A DNA stretch of 64,000 nt from Myroides sp. WP-1 (GCF_014145635.1 NZ_JACHTC010000003.1:274926-338925), one strand, 5' to 3'. Numbered from the stretch's first letter, positions 38,299 to 47,331 are shown. The notes: a model not told the origin generated them from the sequence alone. Made by a program: numbers and translations.

Positions 38299-40710
38299 TT
38301 ATTCATATTTTATATACTCTAATACATTTACTTTTGTTGCTTTATATGCGCGGCTAACTACGATAATTAAAGTTAAGAGCACGATCAGTACAAAACACAC
38401 AACATAAACTTCATAGCCTATCTCAATGCGGTAGGCATAATCCTCTAACCATTTATTCAACAAATAATAGCTTGGAAAAATAGACAGACCAAAACCGATA
38501 AAACAGTAGATTAAATACTGATAGGATAATTTTCCAATCAGTCCCTCTCGACTTGCACCTAAAACCTTGCGAATTGCAATCTCTTTTAACTTGGTACCAA
38601 TCGTAAAAGACGACACCGCAAAAAGACCAAATAAAGCAATAAAGATGACGATATAGTTCAAATAAAACAGCACTCGTTTTTGCTGCTGTATTTTCTCAAA
38701 CGTTTCTGCAAATTGTTTATCGATAAACTGATAGCTAAAAGGCGCCTTAGTCTCTGGATTAAATGTAAGCCACAATTTTTCAAGCGCAGGAAGAAATGTG
38801 TCGAGTTGTTCTACATCTACCTTCATTGTAACCTCATAAAAGTAAGTATCTTCTCCATTGGGCAACATAAACATCATAGGAGAAATGGTATTTTCTAATC
38901 CATTGGTGTGAAAATCTTTGATCACTCCAACCACGATTTTGTCATTAAGTTTGAGTCCTTCCACACTCGTTTCCCCTAATTCTTGAAGTAGTTTTTCATT
39001 GATGAGGATATTTTGAATACTATCATTCGCCAAATTGGTATCTAACCAACGTCCCTCTTTCAACTCCATTTCCATCATACCAAAGTATGAAGCCTCTGCC
39101 TTAATATTCATCGCCATTATCTGAGGATTCTCCTTATAAGCGAAAATACTTATGCTAGACATGCTGTTGTTATTTCCAAATCCCAACCCTGAAACAGCCA
39201 CCTGCTCAATTCCCTTTATTTTTAAAGCTTCCTTTTTAAACGTTTCATATTGCTGCACTTTTGTTTTGTCATAGACTTCGGGCAAAAAGTGAAAAGCAAG
39301 CACTTGGGATCCATTAAAGCCCAACTCCTTTTTGGTCATATAAGCGGCTTGTTGATAGACAACATAACTTCCCACACTAAACCAGCAAGCGATGGCAAAT
39401 TGCACGATAAGAAAGCTATTTTTAATCCAGCTCCCGGAACGAGAACGAGAAAAATCTCCTTTTAATACACGTAAAACACGGTATTGGGCGATATAAAGTG
39501 CAGGTATTAATCCGGCCAACAGCAGTATTAAAACATACACCCCAACAAACAAGAAGACAAATGCTGTGAATTGCACGGAGATATCTACTTTTAAGTAAGC
39601 GTTAGCAAAAGGCCTCACCCCTAAAAAAAAGAAAACACTTAAGCCAAAAGCAAGACAAATCGTCCACGATGTTTCCATCAAACTTTGCTTGATAATCGTC
39701 CATTTAACACCTCCCAATACTTTTCGCACGCCAACCTCTTTGGCGCGATATAAAATCTGACAAAGCGCTAAATTGACATAGTTAAACAAGGACAATAAAA
39801 ACATCAAGCTAGATAAACCAACAATGATGTAAACCATTTTTACATTCGCTTTGGGTTCTAGTATATTTCCTGTTATACTTGCCTCCCTTTGAAAGTGAAT
39901 CTCAGGGAGGTGATGCAATTTTGTATCTAACGCAATAATCCCTTTCATTTGCGTAATAAAATCATCCACTTTCATATTCGACTCTGCAGCCCAAGGAGTA
40001 AAGTAATACGTTTTGTACAGCTCTTCTATTGCTTGTATGGTTTCTGAAGGATGCTTCGTCTTCACTAGAATGCCCACTTTCGGTTGCCTCCAAGCGGCTT
40101 GTTGTTCTGCGGACAAAAACTGATACGTATTGACAACAGCTTCTGGCATAAAGCTACTTTTCTTGTTTTCTAAGGAGTATACCCCAACCACCGTGAAAAA
40201 ATCCTCGTCAATTTTAACCTGTTTGCCTATCGGATTCACTCCTTGCCCAAACAACAAATCCGATTGCTTCTTTTCCAATACTAATTCATTCGGATGTTGA
40301 AACAACCCTTCTTTGGTTCCATAGACTAGGGTGTACGGAAAGAAATCAAAAAAGCTTTGATTGGTAGCTAATATCTTATCCAAACGATATTCTTTTGTTT
40401 GGTGTTCTACAACTAGCGATTGATACTGTCCATAAAGCAAATAATCGTCAATCCACTGGTACTCTTCTTTTAATTTTCCAGCTAGAGGAATAGGATGCCC
40501 ACTTAGGATGACTTTCCCTCCACCACTTTCGACAAAATAAATCGTTTCTTTATTTTCATTCCATTGATCGAACGAATATTCTTCTTTAAAATAAAGTGTC
40601 GACAGCAATACAGCCGTTATACCGATGGCTAAACACAAAAGAGTCAATAAGAAATATACCTTGTTTTTCTTACTGTTATAAACATATATTTTAAACCAAT
40701 TTTTCAGCAT
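38299..40710 (-). CDS. MacB/FtsX-type ABC permease, second of six paralogues
   Basis: The 803-residue duplicated permease has FDQWNENKETIYFVESGGGK after TM1 and coupling motifs EVGVRKVLGG and EIAIRKVLGA. It is the closest paralogue of permease three: both share the segment YRIEIGYEVYVVCFVL in the last TM and end NVLEYIKYE. The first periplasmic domain (about 45-290) and the second (about 455-680) differ from permease three throughout. Gaps are 3 bp upstream and 2 bp downstream. It has no ATP-binding domain of its own. Confidence 0.92.
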   Translation of the reverse strand: MLKNWFKIYVYNSKKNKVYFLLTLLCLAIGITAVLLSTLYFKEEYSFDQWNENKETIYFVESGGGKVILSGHPIPLAGKLKEEYQWIDDYLLYGQYQSLVVEHQTKEYRLDKILATNQSFFDFFPYTLVYGTKEGLFQHPNELVLEKKQSDLLFGQGVNPIGKQVKIDEDFFTVVGVYSLENKKSSFMPEAVVNTYQFLSAEQQAAWRQPKVGILVKTKHPSETIQAIEELYKTYYFTPWAAESNMKVDDFITQMKGIIALDTKLHHLPEIHFQREASITGNILEPKANVKMVYIIVGLSSLMFLLSLFNYVNLALCQILYRAKEVGVRKVLGGVKWTIIKQSLMETSWTICLAFGLSVFFFLGVRPFANAYLKVDISVQFTAFVFLFVGVYVLILLLAGLIPALYIAQYRVLRVLKGDFSRSRSGSWIKNSFLIVQFAIACWFSVGSYVVYQQAAYMTKKELGFNGSQVLAFHFLPEVYDKTKVQQYETFKKEALKIKGIEQVAVSGLGFGNNNSMSSISIFAYKENPQIMAMNIKAEASYFGMMEMELKEGRWLDTNLANDSIQNILINEKLLQELGETSVEGLKLNDKIVVGVIKDFHTNGLENTISPMMFMLPNGEDTYFYEVTMKVDVEQLDTFLPALEKLWLTFNPETKAPFSYQFIDKQFAETFEKIQQQKRVLFYLNYIVIFIALFGLFAVSSFTIGTKLKEIAIRKVLGASREGLIGKLSYQYLIYCFIGFGLSIFPSYYLLNKWLEDYAYRIEIGYEVYVVCFVLIVLLTLIIVVSRAYKATKVNVLEYIKYE

Positions 40711-40713
40711 ACA

Positions 40714-43095
40714 TTATTCGTATTTAATGCGTTTTATAAAATCAACTCTTGTGGCAATCTGTACTTTGGTCCAAATGATCAGATAAACCAGACCGACGAT
40801 TAATAGAAAGGAAAACACAAAAGGATATCCTTCTATTTCTTGTCTGTATTTAAATTTGTTTAACCAGGTATCCATAATCCAATAAACTGGATATACGGCG
40901 GCTAAACAGGCCAAAACCACGGCTTTAAAAAATGGTTTTCCAAAGAGGAAAAAAAGTTCACGCGTACTAGCCCCTACTATTTTTCGGATGATAATCTCTT
41001 TTTGTCTTTGCTCTAAATAGAGCGATAGACTTGCGTAAAGGCCGAATAAGGCCATAAAAACAACTGCAACATTCCAAATGAAAAACATGCGTTTTTGAGA
41101 TTTAATATGTTGATAGTTTCCTTCAAATTGTTTAGAAATGGTTTGTTGTTGAAAAGGATATTCATAATCGACATTGACGATCCAAAACGATTGCAAACGC
41201 TCTAAAGTTTCTGCTTGATTAACTGTTGGATCCAATTCGATAGACAAATAATTAATTCCGTAGGGTAGAAATTCGATATCTTTCCATTGAAATAACAGAA
41301 TAGGTTGAATTGCATCTTCAAACCCAGCACTAAAATAATTTTTCACAACCCCTTCAATAAGGTAAGTACTTCGATCATACGAAATAACATTACCCAAAGC
41401 CTCTTGGGGTGTAACACCCATTTTTGCTGCAAATTTTTCGTTGATCCACACCTTTGGTAGGCTGTCTACTGCAATAGGTTGATAGGCTATTTTCTCAAAT
41501 CCTACCATATCGATATAGTAATCATCTATTCCCTCCATGACAAAATCAGGAATCTTTTGCATGCCATAATACGCCGTATACTTATTGTTAATCGACTTAT
41601 CTTCGTAGGCTATAGTGGCTAGTGCAACTGTTTTAATCCCTTTGATCTTCTCGATTTCACGCACGAGCTTATCGTTTCGATAGAGTTTACGGCGAATTTG
41701 TTGGGTAAAAAGTTTGACTTGCACCACTTGATCTCCTTGAAAACCACGAGGTTTTTCTTCCATAAAATGCACTTGTCGCGCAATAATCCATCCACCTACA
41801 ACAAAGAAAAAAGCAATAGCAATTTGAACAAACAAGCTGCCCTCTCGTAATCGAAGTCCTTTATTTCGCTTTTTACACGCTTTCACTTGATATAACTGAC
41901 CAACGAGTCGAGTAACATAAAGGGAAAGAATACTTCCAGCTAAAAGAACAACAACACTGATGACAAGCACAATTCCACTCCATAGTACTTGATGCTTAAT
42001 GTGAATCGACTTGTGTAAAAACGCATTGTAAATAGGCATACTAAACTCCACAAGCATTAGAGCTATTCCCATAGCCATCAATACGTTTAGCAGCGTTTCA
42101 AATCCAATTTGAAGTCTCAATTGTCCTTTCGAACTACCGAGCATGGCTCGAACTTGAAATTCTTTCAAACGCGCTAAAATTCCCGCTTGATTAAGATTGA
42201 TGTAGTTTAATACCGCCAATAAAAAAATTAAAATAGAACAACCAACCAGTAGATTGAGCGTTTCTTTATTTGTTTTCCCTTCCAACAAAGCCGTTTGTTT
42301 CGAAACAAAGCGTCCCTCTTTCAACGGAGATAGAAAAACATTGTATTTTTCCATCTTTTCATTTGTTTCGATCAATTGATCTTGATTGCTCTCAATCCAT
42401 GTGATCAACCTTGATGCCATCGATGAAAGATCATTTACCTGTTTCACTTGAACAACTAAACCTCCTCCATTTTCTTGCCACAGGGAAGGTTCTACCTCAT
42501 CATTCCACTCCATATTCATCAACACAACATCGGGCATAATCGTAGCCTTGTGATCGAGCTTATATACACCCGCCACTTGATAAGGACTATGGGCCAAAGA
42601 GAGTGTTTGACCTATTGGATCTTGATAAGGAAAGAATTGTTGTGCTACTTTTTCAGAAATAGCAATACGCATAGGGTGTTTGATTACCTCATCTGCACTG
42701 CCGTACACAAACTCAAAATTAAAAAAGTCAAAAAACGTGGGTTGTGTATTTAATATTTTATTGACAACCGCTTGATGAAAATTGCTTTCTGCATAGAAAT
42801 CAATATAATCTAAAGCGTAGTAGCAATAATTGTCAATTTCTCCTTGTTGTAACAATTGAGGACCGACTGCTGCTGGAACAACAATAGCATTGGCTTCTTC
42901 ACCAACGGTAACATTAACTTCGTAATATTGTTCTACATGGGCAATCCATTTATTATAACTCCATTCATCTTGTAAGAAAAACAAAGACAGTAACAAACAC
43001 GCAATACCGATGGCCAAACCTAAAATTGTCCAACAAAAGAACAAAATTGATTTTTGAATGTTTTTACTAAATGTATTGAACCAGCTGAACAACAT
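40714..43095 (-). CDS. MacB/FtsX-type ABC permease, first and most divergent of six paralogues
   Basis: The 793-residue protein is the promoter-proximal permease. It keeps the eight-TM duplicated layout but departs from the others: after TM1 it has YNKWIAHVEQYYEV instead of the DQWN motif, and its first coupling motif is EFQVRAMLGS, lacking the Arg-Lys pair, while the second, EIIIRKIVGA, is intact. It ends KRIKYE. The asymmetry suggests that only one half contacts the ATPase in the normal way. It lies 9 bp after the DSAAK-type GIN gene. Confidence 0.9.
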   Translation of the reverse strand: MLFSWFNTFSKNIQKSILFFCWTILGLAIGIACLLLSLFFLQDEWSYNKWIAHVEQYYEVNVTVGEEANAIVVPAAVGPQLLQQGEIDNYCYYALDYIDFYAESNFHQAVVNKILNTQPTFFDFFNFEFVYGSADEVIKHPMRIAISEKVAQQFFPYQDPIGQTLSLAHSPYQVAGVYKLDHKATIMPDVVLMNMEWNDEVEPSLWQENGGGLVVQVKQVNDLSSMASRLITWIESNQDQLIETNEKMEKYNVFLSPLKEGRFVSKQTALLEGKTNKETLNLLVGCSILIFLLAVLNYINLNQAGILARLKEFQVRAMLGSSKGQLRLQIGFETLLNVLMAMGIALMLVEFSMPIYNAFLHKSIHIKHQVLWSGIVLVISVVVLLAGSILSLYVTRLVGQLYQVKACKKRNKGLRLREGSLFVQIAIAFFFVVGGWIIARQVHFMEEKPRGFQGDQVVQVKLFTQQIRRKLYRNDKLVREIEKIKGIKTVALATIAYEDKSINNKYTAYYGMQKIPDFVMEGIDDYYIDMVGFEKIAYQPIAVDSLPKVWINEKFAAKMGVTPQEALGNVISYDRSTYLIEGVVKNYFSAGFEDAIQPILLFQWKDIEFLPYGINYLSIELDPTVNQAETLERLQSFWIVNVDYEYPFQQQTISKQFEGNYQHIKSQKRMFFIWNVAVVFMALFGLYASLSLYLEQRQKEIIIRKIVGASTRELFFLFGKPFFKAVVLACLAAVYPVYWIMDTWLNKFKYRQEIEGYPFVFSFLLIVGLVYLIIWTKVQIATRVDFIKRIKYE

Positions 43096-43104
43096 AGTAT
43101 TGGC

Positions 43105-43857
43105 TTAATTTGACTTCACAGATCCCATCGAATCTGTGTATTTTTTTAATTCTTTTGGTGTATTATAGTAGACAACTCTCCCCATCGAATCTGCATAAGC
43201 ATTTAAACTTTCGATCGGATAAACTTCTGCTTTCCCCATTGAATCTGCCTCTACCTTGACAAACTTAGCTTTCAGACTCTTTCCATCGAATTTGGCTGCA
43301 CTATCCACATTAATGGTTAAGTTTTCCACATCTCCTGTTACGGTAGCACCTGCAGCACTATCAAGGCTAACTTTAATATTCTTGGCGGTGATATCCCCTT
43401 TGTACTTCGAAGCGGAATCTAAATTAATGGTCACATTCGTTGCTGAAAAATCAGCGGTTATGGAAGCAGCAGCTTCTGCTTTTAGCGCTACAGTTCCTCC
43501 TTGAACGCGTCCATTTACTTGTACATGCGCAGTGGTACTTACATTGTAATCCACAATTTTCGACTGAGCAATAAATACTTTTGCTTTGTTGTTGTACAAG
43601 TTCTTTTTGGATTTTTTTGTATTCATATCCACGTAGAGCGTTGAACCTGTTTGTCTTATTGAGACATGGTCTAAATCTTCTTGCGTTCCTTCAACGCGAA
43701 CCGTGTTAGAATCTGACGTTGCGTCCACTTGAATTTCCAATGGCATAGACGCAACTAATTTGGTAACTTGACCTGCAATAACATGATTTTGTTTTACTTG
43801 ACCACTTACCAATAGGCTAAAGAAAAACAACAATAACCCTAAGAAAAAACGTATCAT
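43105..43857 (-). CDS. Periplasmic GIN-domain (DUF2807) protein with DSAAK/DSMG repeats
   Basis: The 250-residue protein has a signal peptide (cleaved near LVSGQ, residue 20) and a DUF2807 beta-helix. Its recurrent turn motif is DSASK, DSAAG, DSAAK, DSMGK, DSMGR, DSMGS, replacing the SSSAK turns of the other GIN protein in this operon. The acidic, evenly spaced Asp residues could line one face of the helix and bind cations or a basic ligand; that is inference. It is 12 bp after the ATPase gene and 9 bp before permease one. Confidence 0.9.
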   Translation of the reverse strand: MIRFFLGLLLFFFSLLVSGQVKQNHVIAGQVTKLVASMPLEIQVDATSDSNTVRVEGTQEDLDHVSIRQTGSTLYVDMNTKKSKKNLYNNKAKVFIAQSKIVDYNVSTTAHVQVNGRVQGGTVALKAEAAASITADFSATNVTINLDSASKYKGDITAKNIKVSLDSAAGATVTGDVENLTINVDSAAKFDGKSLKAKFVKVEADSMGKAEVYPIESLNAYADSMGRVVYYNTPKELKKYTDSMGSVKSN

Positions 43858-43869
43858 ATGTTTTGTTTT

Positions 43870-44574
43870 TTATACCGTAAATACATCTACGATTTTTGTA
43901 TTGATTTTTTCAGATAAAATCATTCCGTCTTTCATCAAAATGGTGCGTTCAGAATAAGAAGCATCATGATGCGAGTGAGTAACCATAATGATGGTGGCTC
44001 CTTGTTGGTGTAATTCGGTCAAAAGCTCCATCACTTCCGCCCCGTTTTTACTGTCCAAATTTCCTGTAGGCTCATCGGCAAGAATAATCTTCGGATTGTT
44101 GATCAATGCACGTCCTACTGCAACACGTTGTTGTTGTCCTCCCGAGAGTTGTTGAGGATAGTGCTTCAAACGGTGTACAATATTTAATCGCTCTGCAATT
44201 TCCATCACTCTTTTCTTGCGTTCACTACTTGGAACTTTGTTGTATATCAACGGCAATTCGATGTTGTCATACACCGACAACTCATCAATTAAATTGAAAT
44301 TTTGAAAAATAAAACCAATGTTTTCTTTTCGAATTAAGGCACGTTGATTTTCTGTTAACCCTACCATTTCCTTCTCTAATAGACGGTAACTTCCCGAAGT
44401 AGCGTCATCTAACAAACCTATAATATTCAACAAGGTTGATTTCCCACACCCCGATGGCCCCATTACGGAAATAAACTCTCCTTTTTTAACTTCTAATGAC
44501 ACTTCATTTAAAGCGGTTGTCTCTACTTCTTCCGTTTGAAAAACACGAGACAATTGTTTAATTGCTATAACCAT
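43870..44574 (-). CDS. ABC transporter ATPase (MacB/LolD type) serving the six permeases
   Basis: The 234-residue ATPase has Walker A GPSGCGKST at 39-47, the Q-loop QNFNLID, signature LSGGQQQR, Walker B IILADEPTGNLD and switch VTHSHHD. It belongs to the MacB/LolD/FtsE class, which pairs with FtsX-fold permeases. It is the only ATPase in the operon, so six permeases appear to share it; a homodimer would fit the two coupling loops of each duplicated permease. It lies 2 bp after the adaptor gene. Fifteen extra residues after the H-loop region give a normal short C-terminus. Confidence 0.95.
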   Translation of the reverse strand: MVIAIKQLSRVFQTEEVETTALNEVSLEVKKGEFISVMGPSGCGKSTLLNIIGLLDDATSGSYRLLEKEMVGLTENQRALIRKENIGFIFQNFNLIDELSVYDNIELPLIYNKVPSSERKKRVMEIAERLNIVHRLKHYPQQLSGGQQQRVAVGRALINNPKIILADEPTGNLDSKNGAEVMELLTELHQQGATIIMVTHSHHDASYSERTILMKDGMILSEKINTKIVDVFTV

Positions 44575-44576
44575 AA

Positions 44577-45818
44577 CTATTCTTTTAACTGTAAATAATT
44601 CACTCTTAAATAATCTTTATAACTTGAAATAATAACTTTTTCCCCAGCAGACAATCCGGAAACAACTTCGTAATAAGCAGGGTTTTCTCTACCGATTTCG
44701 ATGTTTCGGCGTTCTGCTTTTCCGTCCTTTACAACATAAATCCATTCGCCTTTAGTCTCGGTAAAAAAACTTCCTTTTGCCAAGAGCAATCGCTGTTCTT
44801 TACCTGATAGAAACAACTTGATTCCCATACTATTTCCCTCTTGTAATTTCAATTGCTCAACTGTCGTAAAATTGAGTTGTACTTCAAATCGGCCGTTGAT
44901 AATTTCAGGTAATACTTTACTCACTTCTACCTGAACAAGTTGCCCTTTGATATCTACCTGTCCTTTCTGTCCAACCACAATGCGATCCAAATAAAACTCA
45001 TCGACATTCGCCACCAATTTATATCCTTCTAATACATCTATTTTACCAATACTTTCACCTGCATTGTACGTTTTCCCCAACATGGGTTCAAACGATGATA
45101 ATCGGCCAGATATAGGAGCTTTAAGCAAGAAATTTTGTTTGTTTTCTCTCAGTTTCTCTAAGCTGCGTTGAATAACCGCCAAAGATTGGTTGATTTGTTG
45201 AACTTGAACTTGATTCGATTGCTTTTCTTTTTCCACACTTTGTTCCATCAGCGCTTTGCGCTTTTTTTGATAAGAAAAGCTCTCTGCCGTTTGATTCCAT
45301 TCATTCAAAGATAAAATCTCTTGGTCAAATAATTTCTTATTTAGTGTATATTGTAATTCAGCATTTTTGTAGTCGTATTCAATGCTGATTAGATCTTTCA
45401 TCAAACCTATTTCTTGGTTGCGTATATTCATCAGATTGACATTTAAATTGTTCATCTGTTCAATCAAAGAGGATTCTTGTGACATGTAGGCCAATTCAGA
45501 ACTCGGATTGTGCAACAAAACCAAAGGGTCACCTTTTTGAATAACGCTTCCGTTCTCGACGAATATTTCGCTAACGGCACCTCCTTCTGCAATATTGATT
45601 AAAAGCGATTGTAAAGGTTCTACCTTTCCTTGAAAGGATATATATTCTTCAAAAACACCTTCTTTCACCTCTGTCATTCGAATTTCTTTTTTAGATACAT
45701 TGAGAACAATATCTTGGAAAAAAGTAAAATAAGAAGTCAACCCTAAAAGAAGGACTCCACCAATAATTAGTAAAATCTTTTGTTTTTTTCTATTTTTACG
45801 AGGTAAAACTCTATCCAT
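44577..45818 (-). CDS. HlyD/MacA-like periplasmic adaptor, first gene of the multi-permease operon
   Basis: The 413-residue protein is anchored by one N-terminal TM (about 14-33) with a basic cytoplasmic start (RKNRKKQK). It has a biotinyl-lipoyl half-motif (VEPLQSLLINIAEGGAVSEIFVENGSVIQKGDPL), a long coiled-coil hairpin (about 115-225), the second lipoyl half (LKAPISGRLSS) and beta-barrel/membrane-proximal domains. It should bridge the inner-membrane permeases and the TolC-like channel encoded ten genes later. As the first gene it lies 24 bp from a sigma-54-like promoter in the divergent intergenic region. Confidence 0.93.
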   Translation of the reverse strand: MDRVLPRKNRKKQKILLIIGGVLLLGLTSYFTFFQDIVLNVSKKEIRMTEVKEGVFEEYISFQGKVEPLQSLLINIAEGGAVSEIFVENGSVIQKGDPLVLLHNPSSELAYMSQESSLIEQMNNLNVNLMNIRNQEIGLMKDLISIEYDYKNAELQYTLNKKLFDQEILSLNEWNQTAESFSYQKKRKALMEQSVEKEKQSNQVQVQQINQSLAVIQRSLEKLRENKQNFLLKAPISGRLSSFEPMLGKTYNAGESIGKIDVLEGYKLVANVDEFYLDRIVVGQKGQVDIKGQLVQVEVSKVLPEIINGRFEVQLNFTTVEQLKLQEGNSMGIKLFLSGKEQRLLLAKGSFFTETKGEWIYVVKDGKAERRNIEIGRENPAYYEVVSGLSAGEKVIISSYKDYLRVNYLQLKE

Positions 45819-45841
45819 AGTACGCTGATTTACAAGAATAA

Positions 45842-45858
45842 TAACAAAAGTATGCCAA
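45842..45858 (-). promoter_or_regulatory. Sigma-54-like promoter for the multi-permease operon
   Basis: On the minus strand the sequence is TTGGCATACTTTTGTTA. TTGGCA matches the -24 element and TTTTGTT the -12 region, but the spacing is one base shorter than the classical TGGCAC-N5-TTGC and the C of GC is T. The divergent regulator is a sigma-54 activator, which strengthens the case. Confidence 0.45.
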
Positions 45859-45919
45859 GAAAGAATAGAGACATAAACACCTATAATTCAACAAGATAAA
45901 CATACAATCATTTTTAGAG

Positions 45920-45946
45920 TGTTCGATAGTGAACAGTCTAATGTTC
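45920..45946. promoter_or_regulatory. Phased activator site: TGTTC-N6-GAACA-N6-TGTTC
   Basis: Three 5-bp half-sites start at 45920, 45931 and 45942, exactly 11 bp (one helical turn) apart and alternating in orientation, so two inverted repeats share the middle element. They lie about 70-100 bp upstream of the sigma-54-like promoter, a usual enhancer distance, and 26 bp before the regulator ATG, so autoregulation is possible. Confidence 0.55.
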
Positions 45947-45972
45947 GGTTTTAAACTACACAGCCCTTCGAC

Positions 45973-47319
45973 ATGAGAAAGACAAATGCCACGATCCTCG
46001 TTTTAGATGACAATACTGAAGTTTTAATCGCTGCTAAACTGCTTTTAAAACGTCATTTCGAATCGGTTTTAACGAATAACAATCCTAAAAAAATCTTTGA
46101 AATTTTACAAGAAACACCTGTGGATGTCATTATTCTTGACATGAATTACCGCGTAGGTTTTGAAGATGGAAAAGAGGGGATTTTTTGGTTTAAAGAGATT
46201 AAAGCAAACTATCCACAGGCGCAAATTATCCTCATGACTTCCTATGGGCATGTAGAAACAGCCGTTGAAGGGATTAAACTAGGAGCGATTGACTATATTT
46301 TAAAACCGTGGGACAACGATCACTTAGTCGATATTGTCAAAAAAGCAGTACAACAACGACGCAAAAAAGAACAAGATCCAGTAGTAAAATTCGAAGCTTC
46401 TACTTATTTTGAAGGAACCTCTCCTGCTATTCAGAAAACCTACCGCATGGCGCAACGCGTTGCTCAAACGGAAGTTAACACTTTAATTCTAGGTGAAAAT
46501 GGAACAGGAAAATACGTATTAGCCGAGTATATACACAACCATTCGACACGCAAAGCACAACCTTTTGTTCATGTAGATTTGGGATCTCTCAATGCTAATC
46601 TATTTGAGAGTGAATTGTTTGGTTATGCCAAGGGAGCATTTACAGATGCCAAACAAGATACAGCAGGCCGTTTTGAAGCCGCACATGGAGGAACGATTTT
46701 TCTGGATGAAATTGGCAATGTTCCGCTACATTTACAGGCAAAACTGCTACAAGTAATACAGTCAAAATCTGTTATTCGCCTTGGCGAATCACAGCCACGA
46801 CCTGTAGATGTTCGTATCATCACTGCTACTAACGCAGATATTGAAACAGAAGTTGCACAAAAAGAGTTTAGAGAAGATTTGTACTACAGAATCAATACGG
46901 TGGTTCTGCCTTTACCCGCACTAAGAGAACGCAAAGAGGACATTCCTGCTTTGCTCGATTTCTTCATGGCACAATACGCAACAAAATATCAAATTGCTAT
47001 TCCAGTAATTCAGTCTCATACCTTAGATTCTCTTTGTAATTATGAGTGGAGGGGTAATATACGCGAAATGCAAAATCGCGTTGAACGCGCGCTAATTCTA
47101 ACTGATGCAGAAGAACTAAACCTTCAAGATTTTGGGATCTCTGCCGCTGTAATAAAAGAAACATCCCTTGATGATTCAACACTCCAAGACATCGAACGAA
47201 CCACAATCATTCGAACACTAGAAAAATGCAGTGGCAACATCAGTCAAGCTGCGGATGAACTCGGTTTATCGCGTGCAGCGTTGTACCGAAGACTCGAAAA
47301 ATATAATATTAAAAACTAA
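45973..47319 (+). CDS. Sigma-54-dependent response regulator (NtrC family)
   Basis: The 448-residue regulator has a receiver domain (Asp 12, Asp 13 and phospho-acceptor Asp 56 in IILDMNYR, Lys in LKPWD), a sigma-54 AAA+ domain (Walker A GENGTGKYV, the sigma-contacting loop as GAFTDA, Walker B TIFLDEIG, RIITATN, R-finger region YYRINTVVLPLPALRER) and a Fis-type helix-turn-helix at the end (ISQAADELGLSRAALYRRL). It activates sigma-54 RNA polymerase when phosphorylated. The kinase gene follows after 12 bp and the ABC operon is divergent, so that operon is the likely target. Confidence 0.95.
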   Translation: MRKTNATILVLDDNTEVLIAAKLLLKRHFESVLTNNNPKKIFEILQETPVDVIILDMNYRVGFEDGKEGIFWFKEIKANYPQAQIILMTSYGHVETAVEGIKLGAIDYILKPWDNDHLVDIVKKAVQQRRKKEQDPVVKFEASTYFEGTSPAIQKTYRMAQRVAQTEVNTLILGENGTGKYVLAEYIHNHSTRKAQPFVHVDLGSLNANLFESELFGYAKGAFTDAKQDTAGRFEAAHGGTIFLDEIGNVPLHLQAKLLQVIQSKSVIRLGESQPRPVDVRIITATNADIETEVAQKEFREDLYYRINTVVLPLPALRERKEDIPALLDFFMAQYATKYQIAIPVIQSHTLDSLCNYEWRGNIREMQNRVERALILTDAEELNLQDFGISAAVIKETSLDDSTLQDIERTTIIRTLEKCSGNISQAADELGLSRAALYRRLEKYNIKN

Positions 47320-47331
47320 CAACCACCCCAT

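Noticed and set aside
26503..45818. Tandem permeases as a composite transposon or genomic island
   Set aside because: No transposase, integrase, direct-repeat ends or tRNA target site flank the operon; tandem duplication explains the copies.
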